From Leptospira gomenensis (GTDB lineage: Bacteria; Spirochaetota; Leptospiria; Leptospirales; Leptospiraceae), in NCBI RefSeq assembly GCF_004770155.1, contig NZ_RQFA01000034.1:1-59980 (forward strand): a stretch of DNA of 59,980 bases, read 5' to 3'. The position numbers and the translations under genes are program-made. How positions within the stretch are numbered: the first letter of the stretch is position 1; each line of letters begins with the position of its first letter. Of the stretch, positions 19,707 to 32,656 are shown piece by piece. The notes beneath the pieces are model-generated. The model did not search any database. It had not been told where the DNA came from and was given only the letters and a program-made list of their open reading frames with translations.

Positions 19707-19884
19707 GCGCAAAGTTTACCGGCCAACACAAATCTGTGTGGGAACTCTCACAAAACCAAACTCAAACCACGCACAAAGTTTACCGGCCAACACAAATCTG
19801 TGTGGGAACTCTCACAAAACCACACTCAAACCACGCACAAAGTTTGCTCGGCAACACAAATCTGTGTGGGAACTCTCACAAAAA
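19707..19884. repeat. 64-bp tandem repeat, 2.8 copies, GTGGGAACTC family
   Basis: Units start at 19707, 19771 and 19835 (period 64). Each carries ACACAAATCTGTGT, a hairpin by itself, running into GTGGGAACTCTCACA (at 19738, 19802 and 19866). Units one and two are nearly identical; the third differs in its first quarter and is cut by a terminator. The core is shared with the 57-bp array at 15.7 kb and the single copy at 50.5 kb. Confidence 0.93.
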
Positions 19885-19917
19885 AGCCTGCAACCCCTTA
19901 CGAGGCGGCAGGCTTTT
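19882..19917. terminator. bidirectional intrinsic terminator
   Basis: Stem AAAAGCCTGC (19882-19891) with GCAGGCTTTT (19908-19917) around a 16-base loop. A- and T-runs on the two ends serve the TPR gene on + and the sigma/anti-sigma pair on -. Confidence 0.85.
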
Positions 19918-19943
19918 CCAACTAAAAATTCCGTTTCGAAAAA

Positions 19944-20513
19944 TTATTTGCCCGAAGAAATCCCTTGGGTCAGCTCGAAAATTTTTCCCAATTCTTCCGC
20001 AGTTCGCAAATCCCCTTTTTCCGAGAAATAACGTTGGAGAGAATCGATCGTTTTCTTCGCTTCGGGTCCGGAAGGAATTTCCCGTAAAAACACGTTGTCA
20101 CCGTCCGAAACGAATTTTCCGGAAGAAGGAATATCCTGAAACGACCCCGTTTCGTTCTGACCGAAAACGGTTCCGGAACGCTCGGATTGAATGGGCAGAT
20201 AAGAAGATTGAACACGATTATAAACCGCAAAAACGAGAGCAAGGGCCAATGCCGCCGATAAAGAAAGTTGCAAGCCGCGACTTCCAAAAACCAATTCCCG
20301 TATTTTGAACCAGCCGTCTTCCGGTTCGGGACGAATTTGAGTCAGTTGATTTTTCAATCGGACAGAAAAATCATCACTCATTCTAAGAGAACGAAGTTCT
20401 TGATTCCGCAATTCGGACATCGTCTTAATCAGAGAATGTTCTATTTTCAGAAGATCCCCGTCTTCCCGTTTGAGAAACAGAGGCACCTTAAATTTAGAGT
20501 CTAAACGTTTCAT
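19944..20513 (-). CDS. probable membrane anti-sigma factor
   Basis: 189 residues starting 5 bp after the stop of the ECF sigma gene. Residues about 1-85 are polar and helical and would face the cytoplasm; one membrane segment follows (LQLSLSAALALALVFAVYN, about 92-110); about 80 residues lie outside. This topology and the position directly behind an ECF sigma gene are the marks of a regulated anti-sigma factor. No zinc-binding HxxxCxxC motif is present, so it would not be of the ZAS type. Function is inferred from context. Confidence 0.7.
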   Translation of the reverse strand: MKRLDSKFKVPLFLKREDGDLLKIEHSLIKTMSELRNQELRSLRMSDDFSVRLKNQLTQIRPEPEDGWFKIRELVFGSRGLQLSLSAALALALVFAVYNRVQSSYLPIQSERSGTVFGQNETGSFQDIPSSGKFVSDGDNVFLREIPSGPEAKKTIDSLQRYFSEKGDLRTAEELGKIFELTQGISSGK

Positions 20514-20518
20514 TTTTA

Positions 20519-21121
<603 letters not shown>

Positions 21122-21202
21122 GCTTGTAGAAGGTGAATTCCTAATTCAAGAATCCCCAACGAAGCGGAAATGGCAATCCGGAAATTGGAACCTTCGACCC
21201 GC

Positions 21203-21562
21203 TCAAAGATCCTGCAAAGAGAGATTGATTAAAACTAAGGTTTCCGTAAGAACCAAAGGGGCTCGAAATCTAAGTCCGTAAACGAATTTAAGTTTATGAT
21301 CGATCGTTTCCGGACCGGCCCAAACGATATCTCCTTCGAATTCGAGACGTTTCTCCGATTGTTTCTCGATGACACAACCGCAAACCGGCTGCATCGGATC
21401 CAAATCCTCTCCGTTGAAGATGAGACAGATTCCTGTTTCCGAAATGTTTCCCAACTTTGCGTGAAGCGTTATCAAACCGAATTCGATTTGTATGATATAG
21501 TCCGCGAAGGAATTCGGATGATATCTTTGACTTCTCGGTTGTTGGTCGGGGTTTCCGGACAT
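21203..21562 (-). CDS. PilZ domain protein
   Basis: About 119 residues from the ATG of MSGNPDQQPRSQRY; a TTG 69 bp upstream is an alternative start. The N-terminal RSQR and the later NISETGICLIF (the D/N-x-S-x-x-G motif) form the c-di-GMP site of PilZ domains. The remainder follows the PilZ barrel (EFEGDIVWAG, then FVYGLRFRAP). Probably a c-di-GMP effector acting on an unknown partner. The window encodes a GGDEF cyclase (49.2 kb) and an EAL protein (37.4 kb). Confidence 0.72.
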   Translation of the reverse strand: MSGNPDQQPRSQRYHPNSFADYIIQIEFGLITLHAKLGNISETGICLIFNGEDLDPMQPVCGCVIEKQSEKRLEFEGDIVWAGPETIDHKLKFVYGLRFRAPLVLTETLVLINLSLQDL

Positions 21563-21713
21563 CAAAATCAGGGTTACAGCGGAATACGGGTTTGTCGAGA
21601 AGGTTTTTACCCGAAGAAAGTCGCCTAACAACGCTTCTCGTTTTCCGAAATACGTTTCATTCCCTAATAGGAAGCGGACCTACCGTTTATCCGTTGTTAG
21701 CCGAAAAAGAACC

Positions 21714-23170
<1,457 letters not shown>

Positions 23171-23342
23171 TCCGCTCCTTAGGTTCCTCTCATGTTTTTC
23201 GACATAGACCTCCGGTCAAGGAAATATGGTCTCTCTTCTCCGGTCGCAAAAGCCGAAATTCTCTCTTAAAAAAAGAAAAACCTTGCATATTTTCAGCCGA
23301 AGGTTTCAATTCTCAAAAATCTGATCCAAGGAGTTGATTTTC

Positions 23343-23948
23343 ATGCAACAAAATAAGTTTCGTAAAGCCCTCGTAGCCTTACTCATTCCGATGATAACGT
23401 TGATATCCTTTTCCAATTGTTTCGGCAAGTTCGCTGTTCTGAGAAAATTTTACAACGCAAACGACGATTTGAATATCGGAAGCGGGATGCTTGCGAAAAT
23501 CATCAAGACCGTTCTATTCTATATCCCATTCGGTTTTTTGATGTTGATCGGAGGACTTTTCGACTTCTTCCTTTTCAATCTGATCGAATTCTGGTCCGGG
23601 AGCAATCCGATCGGCTTGAACGAATACGATCAGGACGGAAAATTCGTCAAAACCCTGGAGGAGAACGGAGAAAAACTGACTCTGACCTACTCCAACTTCG
23701 GAAGTCGTTTGGATCTGGCACATGAAAAGGACGGTAAAACGCAGACCTTAACCGCGCTTCGTTCCGAGAAAGGAAAGTTTTATACCGAGAAAAACGGAAA
23801 ACTCGAGGAGATCGTTGTGACTTCCGAAACCGTCGGTTCCAAAATGATCTTGAAGATGGCTGAACAGGGAAAACTTAAGTCCAGCAAAGTCATCGACGCT
23901 AAAACCGTCTCCGATCTGGAAGCTAAATTCGTTTCGGAATCCCTCTGA
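23343..23948 (+). CDS. DUF3332 family lipoprotein
   Basis: 201 residues from the ATG with AAGGAG upstream. N-terminal hydrophobic segment ends in ISFSNCFGKFA, a plausible lipobox Cys near residue 24. The next part, KFYNANDDLNIGSG, and a second hydrophobic stretch (about 55-80, FYIPFGFLMLIGGLFDF) are the conserved core of DUF3332. The C-terminal half is soluble and Lys/Glu-rich. Function of the family is unknown. Confidence 0.82.
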   Translation: MQQNKFRKALVALLIPMITLISFSNCFGKFAVLRKFYNANDDLNIGSGMLAKIIKTVLFYIPFGFLMLIGGLFDFFLFNLIEFWSGSNPIGLNEYDQDGKFVKTLEENGEKLTLTYSNFGSRLDLAHEKDGKTQTLTALRSEKGKFYTEKNGKLEEIVVTSETVGSKMILKMAEQGKLKSSKVIDAKTVSDLEAKFVSESL

Positions 23949-24031
23949 TTTTCCGATTACGTTAGACGCCCTTGTCCGTCCGGCGACGTTCTTCTGTTCG
24001 TTACCGCGGCGGACCTTCGAAGCAATCGCGA

Positions 24032-24484
24032 CTAACGCGCATTCTTGATTCGATCCGGCAGCTTTAACACTCCGTATTTTCCGATATTCCTCTTTGCAAA
24101 CCAACCCTGATTCACTTCCAAAGCATAAAGTACCTTTTCGCTCGAATGATATAATTCCGAGGTCTGATTGGGCTTCATGTCGTGCAAATCGGTGATTCTG
24201 CGGTCCGCGTTAAAATACGCGATACTGAGCGGAATCCAAGTGTTTTTCATCCAGAAACTCAGGTAATCCGGTTCCGGAAAAACGAACAGCATACCCTCGT
24301 TTTCGGGGAGTCGTTTGCGATACATCAATCCTTTGGCGCGATCCGCGGGAGTATTGACGACTTCGACGAGCAACGGATGATCGTCCACGTAAACGGTGAT
24401 TTTTTCCGGTTCTCCCGGTTGCACGTTATGCGAAATCGAAAGAAGAAAAAACAAAAACAAGAATTGGAAACGTTTCGAGAACAT
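24032..24484 (-). CDS. exported DUF192 protein
   Basis: 150 residues with a signal peptide of about 20 residues. The DUF192 core is complete: VEVVNTPADRAKGLMYRKRL, then GMLFVFPEPDYLSFWMKNT (WMKNT is the family hallmark), IPLSIAYFN, and ALEVNQGWF near the end. A small periplasmic single-domain protein. Function remains unknown although it is widespread. Confidence 0.92.
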   Translation of the reverse strand: MFSKRFQFLFLFFLLSISHNVQPGEPEKITVYVDDHPLLVEVVNTPADRAKGLMYRKRLPENEGMLFVFPEPDYLSFWMKNTWIPLSIAYFNADRRITDLHDMKPNQTSELYHSSEKVLYALEVNQGWFAKRNIGKYGVLKLPDRIKNAR

Positions 24485-24807
24485 GTTGATTCGCCTTGTA
24501 GAAGGGGATTTTTTATTCGTAATCGTATCGGTTAAAAGGACCCAATGGAATTGGAATTTTTTTTCCGGGACATCTCGTAGCTCCGGTCGAATTTACCGTC
24601 GTAGTTCCTACCAACATCGAGGAAAAATTCCGATTGTATAAAGTCGAATTTCGTGATAGGGAAAATCCGCCGCAAAGGTTTTCCCGCCTCCACTCCTCCT
24701 CCACCCAATTCAGGGTGGGGCGGCGTTTAACGAAAAACGGCGGAACAACGACAAATCAAAAAAGAGAGCCGCTTCGATCGTCGCTCCGCAATCGGTTTCG
24801 CTTTTCC
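24485..24807. other. intergenic region without a supported gene
   Basis: 323 bases between the DUF192 gene and the 3' end of the enoyl-CoA hydratase gene. It holds a short hairpin CCACCC/GGGTGG (24701-24706 with 24713-24718) without a T-run. A 63-codon minus frame at 24513-24704 has no recognisable features, and I leave it out. Confidence 0.5.
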
Positions 24808-25581
24808 CTAAAATTGGGCGGGACGTTTTTCCAAAAACGCGCTCATTCCTTCCTTGGATTGACCTCCGTCGAAACAGGATCCGAACGCCTTTTCTTCGAT
24901 CGAAATCCCGGCATGCAAAGATACGTCCAAACCTTCCTGAATCGTCTTTTTTACGAGTGCGATCGCTCGCGGACCTTTTTTGAGGATCGAGCCGGCAATC
25001 GTTTTACAAAATTCTAATAGATCGTCGCCTTCCTTCACCAACTTGTTCAGAATACCGATCCGATAACCTTCCTCTGCGCCGATCATTTCGCCGGTCGTTA
25101 CGAGTTCGATCGCTCTTCCGTATCCGATCAAACGCGCCAATCTCTGCGTTCCACCGAAGCCGGGAACCAATCCCAGCGAAACCTCCGGCAAACCGAGTTT
25201 CGCTTTTTCGGAACCGACACGGATATCACACGCGAGCGCAAGTTCCATTCCTCCGCCCAACGAAAAACCGTTGATCGCGGCTATGGAAACGATTCTTGAT
25301 GTATGCAATTTTTGGAATACGCGATTACCCAAAGCGGAGAATTCCTGCCCCTGCGCGACGTTTAAATCCTTCATCTCGGCGATGTCGGCTCCGGCAACGA
25401 AGGCTTTCCCTTCTCCGGTAACGATCAATACACGGACGTCCTTATCCGTTTCGAGCGAATCCACCGCGTTTCCGATCTGCGTCAAAACCTCGCGATTGAG
25501 AGCGTTGAGAGCGGACGGTCTTTGGATCGTAAGAATCCCAATTTGTCCTTCCTTGGTTACGTTAATCAACTTTTCACTCAT
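24808..25581 (-). CDS. enoyl-CoA hydratase/isomerase (crotonase) family
   Basis: 257 residues, the normal length. Crotonase landmarks: ALNREVLTQI, oxyanion-hole loop KAFVAGADIAEM (about 60-71), NGFSLGGGMELALACDIR (about 104-121), and LGLPEVSLGLVPGFGGTQRL with one catalytic Glu (about 132-151). Hydrates 2-enoyl-CoA in beta-oxidation, the central energy path of leptospires. It lies 8 bp after the SpoIIE-type phosphatase gene, so the two are co-transcribed. Confidence 0.93.
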   Translation of the reverse strand: MSEKLINVTKEGQIGILTIQRPSALNALNREVLTQIGNAVDSLETDKDVRVLIVTGEGKAFVAGADIAEMKDLNVAQGQEFSALGNRVFQKLHTSRIVSIAAINGFSLGGGMELALACDIRVGSEKAKLGLPEVSLGLVPGFGGTQRLARLIGYGRAIELVTTGEMIGAEEGYRIGILNKLVKEGDDLLEFCKTIAGSILKKGPRAIALVKKTIQEGLDVSLHAGISIEEKAFGSCFDGGQSKEGMSAFLEKRPAQF

Positions 25582-25589
25582 TTTCTTTT

Positions 25590-26946
<1,357 letters not shown>

Positions 26947-26972
<26 letters not shown>

Positions 26973-27297
26973 ACCGGGTGATTTCCGATCCGGAAAGATA
27001 AAGTTTCATGTTCCAGCCGGATTCCAAATAACGATCCAGTTTTTCCGAAACGTCCATCGCTTCTTTTTCGTTTCGTACGCGTATAAATAAGGAGGCCGCC
27101 GTCGATTTATAGTTATACGGAAACCGTTCGTTTAACAAAAGTGTTACTCGAAAATGATCGGTTCTGGATTCGATCACGATATGCGACACGTGTTTACGGT
27201 TCACGATCCTTTCCCCTAAAGGTAGACTCCAAGGGTTGGTTTCCGCAAAAACGGGCAAAACGGAAAAAAATACTACGGGAAGTAGGAGATAAAACAT
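26947..27297 (-). CDS. small exported protein of unknown function
   Basis: 116 residues with a clear signal peptide ending in LPVFA (about residue 18). The mature part alternates strands (HIVIESRTDHFRVTLLLNE and SLFIRVRNEKEAMDVSEKL) and is probably a small alpha/beta periplasmic domain. It overlaps the phosphatase gene by 26 bp and thus heads a three-gene unit with the phosphatase and enoyl-CoA hydratase. No family recognised. Confidence 0.75.
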
Positions 27298-27453
27298 CGC
27301 GTTTCTTCGGTTTCCCGCCGGGGATTCGAATCCAAAGTTATAACTCTCCCGGAATAGCGCAAACCATTCCGATCCGCTTCCTTATTTTTTTAGGAGATTC
27401 CCGATTTACGAATGAGGTTTACTTTTTGGGCCGAATCTGGAAAAATATTTCCT

Positions 27454-28485
27454 ATGAAATTATTGTCCCGGTATGTCCCGGAAAAACGTTTTCGTACGTT
27501 TTGGATCGTATCCGTCTTTTCCGTATTCTTAGTGTGTAAACCGTCCCCAATGGGAAATAATCCGTACGCGAATTTATTTTCGGAACACCGAATCACGAAG
27601 GCCGAACGATATTCCACAACGGGAACTTGGGATACTAGAATTTCCCAACTGGATTCCGTAGAACGGGATTTCATACGCGAGCTCAATCAAATCGACGGCT
27701 TCGAGGATTCTCCCGAACCGGAAACCGAACCGGAACTTTGGAAAGACCGCCTTCGCGCCGTTAGAAGTCGTCTCCCGGAATCGGTGAATTCCGTACTGGA
27801 TCGATCCCTTTTGAAAGTGATTCTTTGCAGAAACTTAGGCGGCACAGGTGTGACCGGTTTCGTCTACGACAGGAACGAACCCGTGGGAGGGATCGTCTTT
27901 CTGGATTCCGGAATGTTGAATCGAAACGCAAACGACTGGATCACTCGTAAGGAAAATTCGGCCTTCCGTTCCCAAGAAATCGAACTCGCCGTGGAGATAG
28001 AAAAACGAACGGACAACGACGTAGAGGCCGCGCTCGAATACATCCTTCTCCACGAGTTGGGTCATATAATCTCCGTTCAACGAAAGATCGTTCCGGACTT
28101 TCGAAACAGGGACCGCGATTTTTCCGGGTTCGAATTTTCAGCGGGCATCTGGAACACCGAAACGGAAAGTCTACTCGATTCCGGATTTCCGCAACGCAAA
28201 CGGATCAAATTTTATACGGACCGTCCTTTGGATCTCGCTTCGAATTGGGAATCGATCTACCCGGCCTTAACCTCGACTCCATTTCCCACATTGTATTCCG
28301 CGATGAACGGGGACGATTTTTTCGCGGAATCCTTCGTTTCCTACGTTCATACCGTTCTTCAAAAAAAAATCTGGCGTCTTACGATCCGTCAAAACGGTAA
28401 AACGAAATACGTCATGCAAAACGGGATCGTGGAACCTCGCTGCAAAAAACAAAGGGAATTTTTGGATAAGATCTTCAACCGTTAG
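27454..28485 (+). CDS. lipoprotein with HELGH zinc-peptidase motif
   Basis: 343 residues from the ATG of MKLLSRYV. Hydrophobic segment ending in VFLVCKPS gives a lipobox Cys near residue 28. HELGH (His200) lies in EYILLHELGHIISV, a canonical gluzincin-like HExxH helix, and a possible third ligand is the Glu of DDFFAESFVSYVH about 95 residues further on. Except for this motif I recognise no family. It could be a surface or periplasmic metallopeptidase; activity is not shown. The 3' end overlaps the convergent membrane gene by 11 bp. Confidence 0.78.
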   Translation: MKLLSRYVPEKRFRTFWIVSVFSVFLVCKPSPMGNNPYANLFSEHRITKAERYSTTGTWDTRISQLDSVERDFIRELNQIDGFEDSPEPETEPELWKDRLRAVRSRLPESVNSVLDRSLLKVILCRNLGGTGVTGFVYDRNEPVGGIVFLDSGMLNRNANDWITRKENSAFRSQEIELAVEIEKRTDNDVEAALEYILLHELGHIISVQRKIVPDFRNRDRDFSGFEFSAGIWNTETESLLDSGFPQRKRIKFYTDRPLDLASNWESIYPALTSTPFPTLYSAMNGDDFFAESFVSYVHTVLQKKIWRLTIRQNGKTKYVMQNGIVEPRCKKQREFLDKIFNR

Positions 28486-28882
28486 ACCGACCGAGGCGCG
28501 AAACTCTAAATTCCTGAAAGGCCAAAAAGGCAACCACGATCTTTTCGGAAACGAAATACGCCGCGCCGTAAAACGTGATCGTATCTCTGTAATAAAACAA
28601 AACGAACGCCGTCACCGCACAATACGACAAATTCGCGGTGGCGATCGTTTTCAAAAAAATCCGCCACGATTCCGGTTTGAGCAAATAACAGAACGACGAA
28701 TATACGGAAAACGAAAAAGCCGCGACGGAAAGCGCGTACGCGACCCGGGACGGGATTCCGAAAAAGTTTTCGAACCCTGCCAACACCACGGCGCAAGCGA
28801 ATCCGGAAAACGCGGCCCCCGATCCGTCGATCAGAAATAGATTCCTAGGATCCTCGTTTACGAATTTGGACAAAACCGACAT
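28475..28882 (-). CDS. four-helix membrane protein of unknown function
   Basis: 135 residues with four hydrophobic segments (about 20-40, 48-66, 78-97, 103-122) and a basic C-terminus (FRVSRLGRSNG). Typical of small uncharacterised Leptospira membrane proteins; no family recognised. The ATG is close to the AT-rich upstream region (28883-29012), where a promoter is likely but not clear. Confidence 0.72.
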   Translation of the reverse strand: MSVLSKFVNEDPRNLFLIDGSGAAFSGFACAVVLAGFENFFGIPSRVAYALSVAAFSFSVYSSFCYLLKPESWRIFLKTIATANLSYCAVTAFVLFYYRDTITFYGAAYFVSEKIVVAFLAFQEFRVSRLGRSNG

Positions 28883-29012
28883 ACGTTTTTAAATCTAAAA
28901 ATCTTCCTATAAGAATAAGAGTTTTATAATATTCTCATTTACAATCGTCTAAAACGAATCCCGCGTTTCTTCCAGGACTTTTCCGCCCGCTTTCGTTTTA
29001 CGGACGATCGCA

Positions 29013-31088
29013 TCATATCTTAAACTTATCGATCAGCCGTAACAAAGCCTGGGATTGGGTGTGCATGTTTCCGGAGAAAGCGGTGAGGTCGTCCGCGCCG
29101 CTCGCGATCTCTTGGGTTCCGTCCGAAATGCTTACGATCGTTTTCGTGATTTCGTCCGTGGCGCGTTTTTGTTCGCGCACCGCCTCCTCGATTTGAATGC
29201 TGAACGTCATCAGAGAACTCGCGCTTTGATGGATTTTTTCGGTGTTACGCTCCTGCGTGTTCACGGATTCCAAAACGGTCTTTGCGGAAACTCCGAACAT
29301 ATCCACGGAACTTCTGAGTCTGGCGAGAATGTCGGAAGCCTCTTTCACCTTGCTCGTACCGTTCATCACCGCGCGGTTCGTCGAATCCACGAGTTGACCG
29401 ATTTCCTGCACGCTGTTCGACGTCTGGGAGGCGAGTTTCGAAATCTCCTCTGCCACCACCGCAAAACCTTTTCCCGCTTCCCCGGCCCGGGCCGCTTCGA
29501 TGGCGGCGTTTAACGCGAGTAAGTTGGTCTTTTCGGAGATATCCGTTATGATCGAAAGGATCTCGTTGATCCGGGAGGCGCTGTCGCCGATCTCGTCCAT
29601 CGCCTTCGTGGATTGGTTCATCGAACCTTCGCCCGTAGTGGCTTGTTTTTGGGATTCCCCCGCCAACGAGGAAAGCGATTTCATCTCGTCGTTGATCCGT
29701 TCTATCTGTTCCTTAAGAAGAACGACGTTGCCGTCGATGTCCTTCATATGGGAAATCGCCGTTTCCATAGACTTGCCCACGTTTTCCGCGGAAGCCGCCA
29801 ACTCTTCGATCGCGGCGGAGGATTCCTCCGAAGCGGAAGCCTGTTCCTGCGCGACGTCGTAGAAATTTCGCGAGGCGTCCGCCATCTTATCCGACGTTGA
29901 ATTGAGCGATTCCGAAGAACCTTTGATTTCCAGAATGATACTTTTGAGGTTGTTCTTCATCCGATCGAGGGAAGACAACAATTTTCCGATTTCATCCCCG
30001 CGCGCGTACGAATTGTTTACGATCAGATTTCCGGACGCGATCTCCTCGGAAAAGGAAATGGCGGCGTTGATGCCGTTCGTAATCAATTTTTGGAATATTA
30101 GATTTAATACGAGTACTATGATTACCATCGTCAACAAGGAGGAAATCATGGTTTCAAGAACGACCTTGGATAGGTTGATCCAAAAAATGGAATTGGGAAC
30201 GCTCACTTCCAAGATCCATTTTTTATCGTAACTACCGAGGTAAAACGAATGAAAAAAGTGGGTCGCTCCGTTCCTGTGAAGCGTCAGCAGATCCGGATGG
30301 ACGCTTCCTTCTAAAATATTTTTTTTCCATTCCGGATCTTGAATTTCTTTTCCGACCAGGGACGGATCCTGTCCGTTCGCCGCATAATATCCCCCCGGAG
30401 AAATGAGGCTGATATAACCCTCTCCTTGATACGGACGGATCGGGGCCAACATCTTCTGCATGTTTTCCATCGTGACGTCCATTCCCACGACTCCCGCGAA
30501 TTGTCCCCCGCGTCGTACGGGTTTCACGACGGAAATCATCAGAATTTCCCGGCCCGAAACCGGATACGAAAACGGATCCGCGATATAATCAAGCCCCGAC
30601 CGTTTCGGCACGTTGTAAAAATATCCGCTCGTATCCTGGTTTTCGTAGTAGATCACCTGCTCCAACACCAAAGGTTTGTCCGCACCCGCCGCCTTGTTGA
30701 TGTAAGGGATGAATCTTCCGGTGGAATCGTATCCCAATTTGTTTACGTATTGTGCGTCCTTGGAATCGAATTTGCCGGGTTCGAAAACCGACCAAGCTCC
30801 GAAATAATTGGGATCGGATTGTGCGAGATCCTTCAGGGTTTCGATCGTCTCCTCACGAGTCGGCCTTGCATGCGTTAGTTGAAACTCCAGTCCTCTCAAA
30901 CCACCGAGAGCCTTATCGAAAAAATCCTGGACTTCGAAACCGTATCGCGAAGCGACGAGCGAAGAGGAATCCCGTATATCCTTCGAAAGTTTAAAATAAG
31001 TCGCGATCGTGTTCACGGTTGTGATCACGATCGATCCGGCCAAAAGCGCGAGTGAGAGAAATAAGGAAATTCTAAACCGTATGCTCAT
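29013..31088 (-). CDS. methyl-accepting chemotaxis protein with dCache sensor
   Basis: 691 residues, AGGAAGATCA in front of the ATG. First membrane helix about 8-28, a periplasmic double-Cache domain about 35-300 ([18 protein letters not shown], then [13 protein letters not shown] and [14 protein letters not shown]), second helix about 305-330, HAMP about 335-390, and signalling coil to the end with [20 protein letters not shown] at the tip. dCache domains bind small molecules such as amino acids. It lies 23 bp after an outer-membrane barrel gene on the same strand; the two look like one operon. Confidence 0.95.
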   Translation of the reverse strand: MSIRFRISLFLSLALLAGSIVITTVNTIATYFKLSKDIRDSSSLVASRYGFEVQDFFDKALGGLRGLEFQLTHARPTREETIETLKDLAQSDPNYFGAWSVFEPGKFDSKDAQYVNKLGYDSTGRFIPYINKAAGADKPLVLEQVIYYENQDTSGYFYNVPKRSGLDYIADPFSYPVSGREILMISVVKPVRRGGQFAGVVGMDVTMENMQKMLAPIRPYQGEGYISLISPGGYYAANGQDPSLVGKEIQDPEWKKNILEGSVHPDLLTLHRNGATHFFHSFYLGSYDKKWILEVSVPNSIFWINLSKVVLETMISSLLTMVIIVLVLNLIFQKLITNGINAAISFSEEIASGNLIVNNSYARGDEIGKLLSSLDRMKNNLKSIILEIKGSSESLNSTSDKMADASRNFYDVAQEQASASEESSAAIEELAASAENVGKSMETAISHMKDIDGNVVLLKEQIERINDEMKSLSSLAGESQKQATTGEGSMNQSTKAMDEIGDSASRINEILSIITDISEKTNLLALNAAIEAARAGEAGKGFAVVAEEISKLASQTSNSVQEIGQLVDSTNRAVMNGTSKVKEASDILARLRSSVDMFGVSAKTVLESVNTQERNTEKIHQSASSLMTFSIQIEEAVREQKRATDEITKTIVSISDGTQEIASGADDLTAFSGNMHTQSQALLRLIDKFKI

Positions 31089-31111
31089 TGATCTTCCTGA
31101 TTGATCCTAAC

Positions 31112-32656
31112 TTAAAAACTGTGCGAAAAACCTACGCTAAACCAGAACAAATGCGCGGGGATTTTCTGCAACAAATACGATTCCCGAATCATCTGTCGCA
31201 ACGAACCGTCTCCAGCGTCCGGAATCAGGGAACTGTTGGAGATCTGATCCAGGATGTATTGATTCACCGGACCGTTCACTTTGGAAGGATCTACGATCAG
31301 ACCGTCCTTGGTATTTCGGTTAACGTATCCCCCTGTCGCGCCGTAGTAGTTGTCCGTGTCGTACATGTATAAATTGGGTCGATAAACGTGGTTTCCTTTG
31401 ATGAAAAATTTACCGAAATAAAACGTCAAGCTGCTCGTGATATCCTGAATTCCGTTCCGATTGTCCACGATGTTATTGGACATCGCATAACCGATGTTCA
31501 CCGCGGGGGTGATCCGGAAAAACTTATCGCTGAAGTATTCGTGGCTGAGATAGAGGGAAAGGTAGTTTTTTCCCGCGGCCAAACTCGCGTTCTCCGCGCT
31601 GATCTGCGTATAAAAGGAGATCGTCGGAGTCAGATACGAAAGGAACGGAAGCTGCCAAAAGAAATAATATTCCTGCCAAGCGAGACGGATCACCTGATTG
31701 GAATAGTTGTTGGAACTCCCCACACCTTGGGCGGCGAGGGAATTGTAACCGCCGAGGGGAGCCGAAGCGTAAGCCGGGTTTTTGTTGAAGGTATTGTAGA
31801 ACCAGGTTCCCACCGTAAACTTACCCCAACTCGTTTTTTCGAACGTATAATAGAACGCATAAAATAGACCGTCCGCCCGTCTCATACCGTTTTGTTCCTT
31901 ATACGGTTTGGGCGTCAAGCCGCCGCAGGTAGGTCCGAGACCCGGAGTACCGTTCAACACGTTATCCTGTGATTGGAACACACAATTGTTGTTCTGAAGA
32001 TCCGGATCGGCCGGAGTATAAGGACTTCCTTGACCGGGATACGCGGGGCCAGGTCCGCCCGGATACAACTGAAAGCGACCGTCGCTGTCACGGTCGTTGC
32101 GTTCGGTCATTTGGAAATTCCCCCAGAACTGAATCATAAATCCCTTTAAGGGAGTGTTGATGTTGATCGTAGGTTGGTAGGAAGGAACGAAAGTGGTCGA
32201 AGGATAACTTTCGTTTCGTCTTCGGTTTGCCATCTCACCGGAAAAACTCAAACCGCGCCAGATAAAGTCCGAAACGATCTCGTGTGTGACGTCCACGGTG
32301 GTATCGTTGCCGGGAGAGGAAGAATGAGGCGGTTCTCGTTCGATAGGCGTCGCGATTCCGGAATATGGACCGGAATGTCCGTCGGACTTGGAGTTGGCAC
32401 CGGAAGATTTATCGTTCGCAAAAACGTTCTTCGATTTATCCGAAGGTTTTTCGAGGATCACGCTCACGACGTTTTCTTTGGCGATATATCGGATGAAGTC
32501 TTCGTTCTCCGCGAGAAGGACTTTTTCGTCGTCCTCCAAAAGAACCTTCCCCCGATAGATGAGTCCGTTTTTTAAACGGACTATGTCCGCAGCCGCAAGG
32601 GAGAAAACTGAAAAAAACGAAACACAGAAAACGAAAGTCACCGCTCTTAACTTCAT
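31112..32656 (-). CDS. outer-membrane porin-like protein with N-terminal small domain
   Basis: 514 residues from the ATG with AAGGTTGAG upstream. Signal peptide to about residue 23 (SLAAA). Residues about 24-75 form a small strand-rich domain (IVRLKNGLIYRGKVLLEDDE), followed by a Ser/Asn/Gly linker to about 115. The rest is a long barrel with Tyr/Trp-rich strands, a loop with several Cys, and the terminal SVGFSHSF. The opening strand TVDVTHEIVSDFIWRGLSFS resembles other uncharacterised spirochaete porin-like proteins. It precedes the dCache chemoreceptor. Confidence 0.82.
   Translation of the reverse strand: MKLRAVTFVFCVSFFSVFSLAAADIVRLKNGLIYRGKVLLEDDEKVLLAENEDFIRYIAKENVVSVILEKPSDKSKNVFANDKSSGANSKSDGHSGPYSGIATPIEREPPHSSSPGNDTTVDVTHEIVSDFIWRGLSFSGEMANRRRNESYPSTTFVPSYQPTININTPLKGFMIQFWGNFQMTERNDRDSDGRFQLYPGGPGPAYPGQGSPYTPADPDLQNNNCVFQSQDNVLNGTPGLGPTCGGLTPKPYKEQNGMRRADGLFYAFYYTFEKTSWGKFTVGTWFYNTFNKNPAYASAPLGGYNSLAAQGVGSSNNYSNQVIRLAWQEYYFFWQLPFLSYLTPTISFYTQISAENASLAAGKNYLSLYLSHEYFSDKFFRITPAVNIGYAMSNNIVDNRNGIQDITSSLTFYFGKFFIKGNHVYRPNLYMYDTDNYYGATGGYVNRNTKDGLIVDPSKVNGPVNQYILDQISNSSLIPDAGDGSLRQMIRESYLLQKIPAHLFWFSVGFSHSF

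Noticed and set aside
24513..24704. 63-codon minus frame upstream of the DUF192 gene
   Set aside because: No start signal, no hydrophobic or domain pattern; not distinguishable from chance.
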